Below, in pieces: positions 12,419 to 15,806 of a DNA stretch of 15,806 bases (its first letter is position 1; each line of letters opens with the position of its first letter). The translations under genes and the position numbers were made by a program. Under the pieces are notes generated by a model. It searched no databases, had not been told where the DNA came from, and saw only the letters and a program-made list of their open reading frames with translations. The DNA comes from DASUMP01 sp036277635 (GTDB taxonomy: Bacteria; Actinomycetota; Acidimicrobiia; IMCC26256; PALSA-610): the NCBI GenBank assembly GCA_036277635.1, contig DASUMP010000223.1, forward strand, positions 1-15,806, written 5' to 3'.

Positions 12419-15400
12419 TCAGACGCGCGCGAGCGGAGCCCACGCGAGCAGCAGTCGCTTCTCGCCGACGTCGGGGAAGCGCACGATCGCCTCGGCCTTG
12501 TCGCCGCTGCCTTCGATGTCGATGATCACGCCTTCGCCGAACTTGTCGTGGCGGACGTCGTCGCCGATGCGCAACCCGAGCTGATCGGCGCCGCGCGCGC
12601 CGCTCGGCGCGGTGGACGCGGCGAGCGAACTCGGATCGCGGTCGCGCCGGACCGCCGCGGCGACCACCGCTTCCCGGTGACCGCCGAGCCCGCGACCACG
12701 ACGACGCGTCGACGACCGCTCGGTGCCGACGCTGTCGTAGAGGTGCTCGGGGATCTCGTCGAGGAACCGGCTCGGCGGGTGGTAGTCGGTCGCGCCGAAC
12801 AACGTGCGGCTCCACGCGTGCGACAAGTACAGGCGCTGCTCGGCGCGCGTGATCCCCACGTAGCAGAGTCGGCGTTCCTCTTCGAGCTCTTCGGGGTCGC
12901 CGAGGCTGCGGAAGTGCGGGAACACGCCGTCTTCGAGACCGAGCAGGAACACGACCGGGAACTCGAGCCCCTTCGCCGAGTGCAGGGTCATGAGCGTGAC
13001 CGAGCTCTGCTCGGGATCGGTCTCGTCCATGTCGGTGACGAGCGAGATGCCTTCGAGGAACGCCTGGATGCGCGCGAGCCCTTCGGGCACGACCACCGGC
13101 GGCACCGAGATCGTGCCGTCGTCGCCGGGCTCACCCACGCCCACCCCGCCGATCGCGGCAAGGCCGCTCAGGTCGCCGTGGTCGATCTGCTCGTCGAACT
13201 CCTTGCACACCCCCACGAGCTCTTGCAGGTTCTCGATGCGGCCCTGCGCCTCCACCGACCGTTCCGACTCGAGCTCGGCGACGTAGCCGGTGCGGTGCAG
13301 GATCGCCTCGATCGTGGCACCGATGCCTTCGCGCGCGACGTCTTCGAGCTCGCCGAACAGCTCGAGCAGGTCGCGCAGACCGCCGAGCGCCTTCCCCGAC
13401 ACGCCCGCCATCCCGGCCGCTTCCACCGCTTCGCGGAACGTGACGCCCATCGCCTTCGCGTACGCGTCGACCTTGGCGATGCTCGTGTCGCCGACCCCAC
13501 GCCGCGGCGTGTTGACGATCCGCTTCCAGCTCACCTCGTCGTCGGGGTTCACGAGCGCGCGCAGGTACGCGAGCGCGTCTTTCACTTCGCGCCGGTCGTA
13601 GAACTTCACGCCGCCGAACACGCGGTACGGGATGCCCGCGCGCACCAACGTCTCCTCCACCACGCGGCTCTGCACGTTGGTGCGGTAGAAGACGGCGACG
13701 TCGCCGAACCGGTATCCCTCCTGGTCGGTGAGGTGCGCGATCTGCTGCACCACGTAGGCCGCTTCGTCGTGCTCGTCGTCGGCCTCGTAGCGCACGATCG
13801 GCTCGCCGCCGTCGCGGTCTGTCCACAGCACCTTCGGCTTGCGCGCCGCGTTGTTCGCGATCACCGCGTTGGCCGCGTCGAGGATCTTCTGCGAGCTGCG
13901 GTAGTTCTGGTCGAGCACCACGATCGTGGCCTCGGGGTACTCCTCCTCGAACCGCATGATGTTCCGAAAGTCGGCCCCGCGGAACTTGTAGATGCTGTTG
14001 TGCGTGACGATCCCGTCGGCGACGAAGTTGTGCGTGCGCTCCACGTCGAGGTCGTAGACGCGGGCCGACCGGTCGATGCGCTCCACGCTCGTGACGACGT
14101 CGAACCGCCCATCCTCGTCGACCATCACCATGCCCGGCCGCACTGACGCTGCCGGCATGAACGGCAACGAGTTCGCCACCGGCACGGACTCGTTCGCCGC
14201 GAGCCTCGCGACGCAGCGAACGTGCACCGGCAACACCGATTGGATGCGCTGCACCGTCTCCGCGATCACGCCCATGTCAGCGTTCGCGGTCTCGAACCGC
14301 CACCCCTCGGACCCCCGCCGCGCCGGGCGCACGCTCAACCCGATCGACTCCAACGCCTCGCGCCCGTCGTCGTCGTAGCCGAACAACGAGATCCGGTGCA
14401 TCGGCGTTCGCCCCCGCCGATCACCACACAGCACCACCTTCAACTCGCGTCGCTGACGCCGGCCCGCGCGCTCGCGATGCGGTGACCCCGAACCGATCCA
14501 CCCCGCGAAGTGGACGTGGTCGGGGGTGGAGAGCAGGGACCGACCGCTCGCGAGGTCGATGGCGACGAGCTCGTGAGCTTCGGACTCGTGGGTGCGGACG
14601 ACGGTGGCGGGTCGGAAGTCGCCGCTGCCGTAGCACGAGAGGACGCGATCGCCGACCTGCACCCGTTCGATGGGGAGCTCACGACCGTCGGCCATGCGAA
14701 TCGGCGTGCCGGCGACGAGGCACTGATCATGGTCGCCGACGACCATGAGGCTGCGGTGCTCCTTGGTGAGCATCCGCACGATCTCCCACTGGGCGAGGTT
14801 CGTGTCCTGGAACTCGTCGACCATCACGTGGCGGAAGCGGTCTTGCCAGCGCTCCAACGCCGACGGGTGCTCGCGGAACAAGCGCACGATGAGCGTGAGC
14901 AGGTCGTCGAAGTCGACGGCCGACGCGTCCGCGAGTCGGCGCTGGTACTCCGCGTAGACGTCGGCCAGGCGCTTCTCGGCGGGACCCGCGGCGCGATCGG
15001 CGAGCATCGCGGGTGAGATCAGCTCGTTCTTGAGCGCGGAGATCTGCGCGTGCAGCGCACGCGCCGGGTAGCGCTTCGGATCCAGGTTGAGGTCGCGCCG
15101 CACCCAGTCGGTGAGCCGCTGCGCATCCGACTGGTCGTAGATCGTGAACGACGACCGGTAGCCGAGCAGGCTCGACTCGCGCCGCAGGATCCGGGCGCAC
15201 GCGGCGTGGAACGTGGACACCCACATGCGCCGTGCCACCGGACCGACGAGCTGCGCGACCCGGTCTTGCATCTCGGACGCGGCCTTGTTGGTGAACGTGA
15301 TCGCGAGCACCTGGAACGGCGACGCGAACCGCTGCTCGACCAGGTAGGCGAGCCGGTGGGTGAGCACCCGGGTCTTCCCCGACCCCGCCCCCGCGACCAC

Positions 15401-15520
15401 CAGCACCGGCCCCGGCGGGAGCGTGACCGCCTCGTACTGGGCGGGGTTCAAACCCTGCGCGATCGCGCTCTCCCGTCGGCTCTCCGCACGCGCGGCAGGG
15501 GCTTCCGGGACGTCATCCAT
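12419..15520 (-). CDS. pcrA: ATP-dependent DNA helicase PcrA/UvrD, interrupted by an in-frame intein
   Basis: The precursor is 1033 residues; removal of the 242-residue intein leaves 791, about normal for superfamily 1A helicases of repair and replication. Numbered from ATG 15520: Walker A AGAGSGKT at 43-50; ITFTNKAASEM; WVSTFHAACARILR; motif II VDEFQDT near 234-240; motif III split after GDHDQ (Gln266) and resuming SIYKFRGA (Ser509); QNYRSS; TLHSAKGLEFPVV at 845-857; and YVGITRAEQRLYL near 887-899. The last 50 residues (LGLRIGDDVRHDKFGEG onward) are the Tudor-like tail typical of PcrA. An upstream in-frame ATG at 15562 gives 14 non-conserved residues and lies just beside the remnant gene, so 15520 is preferred. 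Neither start has a well-placed ribosome site. M. tuberculosis uvrD1 has the same position relative to sucCD. Confidence 0.95.
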   Translation of the reverse strand: MDDVPEAPAARAESRRESAIAQGLNPAQYEAVTLPPGPVLVVAGAGSGKTRVLTHRLAYLVEQRFASPFQVLAITFTNKAASEMQDRVAQLVGPVARRMWVSTFHAACARILRRESSLLGYRSSFTIYDQSDAQRLTDWVRRDLNLDPKRYPARALHAQISALKNELISPAMLADRAAGPAEKRLADVYAEYQRRLADASAVDFDDLLTLIVRLFREHPSALERWQDRFRHVMVDEFQDTNLAQWEIVRMLTKEHRSLMVVGDHDQCLVAGTPIRMADGRELPIERVQVGDRVLSCYGSGDFRPATVVRTHESEAHELVAIDLASGRSLLSTPDHVHFAGWIGSGSPHRERAGRRQRRELKVVLCGDRRGRTPMHRISLFGYDDDGREALESIGLSVRPARRGSEGWRFETANADMGVIAETVQRIQSVLPVHVRCVARLAANESVPVANSLPFMPAASVRPGMVMVDEDGRFDVVTSVERIDRSARVYDLDVERTHNFVADGIVTHNSIYKFRGADFRNIMRFEEEYPEATIVVLDQNYRSSQKILDAANAVIANNAARKPKVLWTDRDGGEPIVRYEADDEHDEAAYVVQQIAHLTDQEGYRFGDVAVFYRTNVQSRVVEETLVRAGIPYRVFGGVKFYDRREVKDALAYLRALVNPDDEVSWKRIVNTPRRGVGDTSIAKVDAYAKAMGVTFREAVEAAGMAGVSGKALGGLRDLLELFGELEDVAREGIGATIEAILHRTGYVAELESERSVEAQGRIENLQELVGVCKEFDEQIDHGDLSGLAAIGGVGVGEPGDDGTISVPPVVVPEGLARIQAFLEGISLVTDMDETDPEQSSVTLMTLHSAKGLEFPVVFLLGLEDGVFPHFRSLGDPEELEEERRLCYVGITRAEQRLYLSHAWSRTLFGATDYHPPSRFLDEIPEHLYDSVGTERSSTRRRGRGLGGHREAVVAAAVRRDRDPSSLAASTAPSGARGADQLGLRIGDDVRHDKFGEGVIIDIEGSGDKAEAIVRFPDVGEKRLLLAWAPLARV
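13997..14722 (-). other. Intein in helicase motif III, apparently without homing endonuclease
   Basis: This in-frame 242-residue insert begins at Cys1 (CLVAGTPIRMADG, block A) directly after helicase Gln266. It ends in VTHN (block G: penultimate His241, Asn242), followed by Ser+1 of SIYKF. Block B is STPDHVHF with Thr66 and His69; block F is VYDLDVERTHNFVADG. Every residue needed for standard class 1 protein splicing is present, so it is predicted active. A mini-intein needs about 135-150 residues; this one has about 125 extra between blocks B and F. That stretch lacks any recognisable LAGLIDADG, HNH or GIY-YIG motif. Both junctions read cleanly in frame with intact helicase sequence. Confidence 0.95.
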
Positions 15521-15529
15521 GGTCGAGCC

Positions 15530-15535
15530 ATCGTA
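15530..15535 (-). promoter_or_regulatory. Candidate -10 element for leaderless transcription of the helicase gene
   Basis: TACGAT on the minus strand ends nine bases before ATG 15520. No Shine-Dalgarno sequence is present, so a TANNNT-driven leaderless start is plausible and would favour 15520 over 15562. No convincing -35 is seen. Confidence 0.4.
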
Positions 15536-15577
15536 CCGGCGCCCTGCGACAACACCGCACACATGTTCGGGGTCGCG

Positions 15578-15703
15578 TCACTCCCCCGCGGTGCCGTCGA
15601 GCAGCTCGCGCGTCGCGTCCGCGTGCCCCGCGTGACGCGCGGTCTCGTTGCACAAGTGCAGCAGCACAAACTCGATCGACAGGGCGTCGGCGTGGCAGGA
15701 GAC
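15578..15703 (-). pseudogene. Remnant of a DinB/DUF664-type gene (C-terminal end only)
   Basis: Reading the minus strand into the TGA at 15580-15578 gives about 40 residues. They include FVLLHLCNETARHAGHAD and RELLDGTAGE, which strongly resemble the last helix of DinB/DUF664-superfamily proteins, where the HxxH of ETARHAGH contributes to the metal site. The family is normally about 150-170 residues. Above about 15703 the frame stays open but turns into Arg/Ala/Pro-rich sequence that is the antisense of the phosphotransferase-like gene. There is no ATG or GTG start ahead of the conserved part. It is therefore most likely a 5'-truncated relic. A frameshift continuing the gene would have to overlap the plus-strand gene. 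Confidence 0.6.
15697..15701 (+). promoter_or_regulatory. Ribosome binding site of the right-edge gene
   Basis: AGGAG, 10 bases before GTG 15712. It favours the GTG over the in-frame ATG at 15724. It lies within the DinB-like remnant region. Confidence 0.5.
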
Positions 15704-15711
15704 TGACCGGC

Positions 15712-15806
15712 GTGCGCGCGCGGATGCACCCGGACGAGATCGACGTGAGCGAGGAGCTGGTCCGGCGCCTCCTCGACGAGCAGATGCCGGAGCTGTCGGC
15801 GCGTCG
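15712..15806 (+). CDS. Start of an aminoglycoside phosphotransferase-like (APH/kinase fold) protein, cut by window end
   Basis: Only about 31 residues are visible. After MRARM the sequence reads HPDEIDVSEELVRRLLDEQ and then MPELSA. This is the typical opening of actinobacterial APH-family small-molecule kinases (MHADE-x-D-x-x-LVRRLLAxQFP). Those proteins phosphorylate small molecules, often of unknown identity, and the fold name does not imply drug resistance. The catalytic HxD loop would lie beyond the window. GTG 15712 has an AGGAG 10 bases upstream; ATG 15724 is the alternative. The gene runs divergently from the helicase and the DinB-like remnant. Confidence 0.6.
   Translation, partial: MRARMHPDEIDVSEELVRRLLDEQMPELSAR

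Noticed and set aside
12548..14146. Long plus-strand open frame of 532 codons opposite the helicase
   Set aside because: It is antisense to well-conserved helicase and intein coding, is rich in Arg, Val, His and Asp as expected of a shadow frame in GC-rich DNA, and has no family resemblance.
14117..14497. Homing endonuclease domain in the intein
   Set aside because: I looked for LAGLIDADG, HNH and GIY-YIG signatures and saw none, so no endonuclease is annotated.
15712..15806. Antibiotic resistance gene
   Set aside because: Only the first 31 residues are visible and the APH-like fold covers many non-resistance kinases, so no resistance claim can be made.

Overview
The window is a very GC-rich, densely coded bacterial chromosome segment with many GTG starts, strong GGAGG-type ribosome sites and short or overlapping gene junctions. 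Gene content and order point to an actinobacterium. The order helicase pcrA/uvrD, sucC, sucD, a membrane protein, purN, purH, folD and then mdh matches, from memory, the order in Mycobacterium tuberculosis (uvrD1, sucC, sucD, membrane proteins, purN, purH) and in Streptomyces (which adds folD and mdh). Differences from those genomes suggest a deep-branching lineage such as Acidimicrobiia; that placement is inference.

Layout. At 3-978 (+) the end of an SRPBCC-fold protein is followed one base later by a TetR-type regulator. From 8054 down to 962 (-) lies a tight seven-gene run: purN, purH, folD, a small zinc-ribbon membrane protein, a J-domain protein, mdh and a molybdopterin oxidoreductase. 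At 8161-9333 (+) is a multi-pass membrane protein with an Asp/Phe-rich loop, ending in a hairpin shared with convergent sucD. From 11850 down to 9350 (-) lies a B12-binding mutase subunit, then sucC and sucD. At 11950-12411 (+) is a small membrane-anchored protein. From 15520 down to 12419 (-) is a PcrA/UvrD helicase interrupted by an intein. At the right edge are a remnant of a DinB-like gene (-) and the start of a phosphotransferase-like gene (+).

How the genes fit together. FolD makes 10-formyl-tetrahydrofolate, the one-carbon donor used by both PurN and PurH, so the top of the seven-gene run is a self-consistent purine and one-carbon unit. The B12 subunit, SucCD and malate dehydrogenase lie on the route from methylmalonyl-CoA through succinyl-CoA and succinate to malate and oxaloacetate. 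The catalytic mutase subunit and the fumarate-forming steps are not in the window.

The most striking element is the 242-residue intein placed exactly in helicase motif III, between GDHDQ and SIYKFRGA. All splicing residues are present, but no endonuclease motif is visible, and an unexplained spacer of about 125 residues remains. Other points of interest are a Lys-to-Val change at a catalytic position of PurH, an orphan B12 subunit, a 17-base convergent gene overlap, and a gene remnant beside the helicase. I see no tRNA, rRNA, CRISPR array, insertion sequence or phage gene, and no stretch over 300 bases without a gene.
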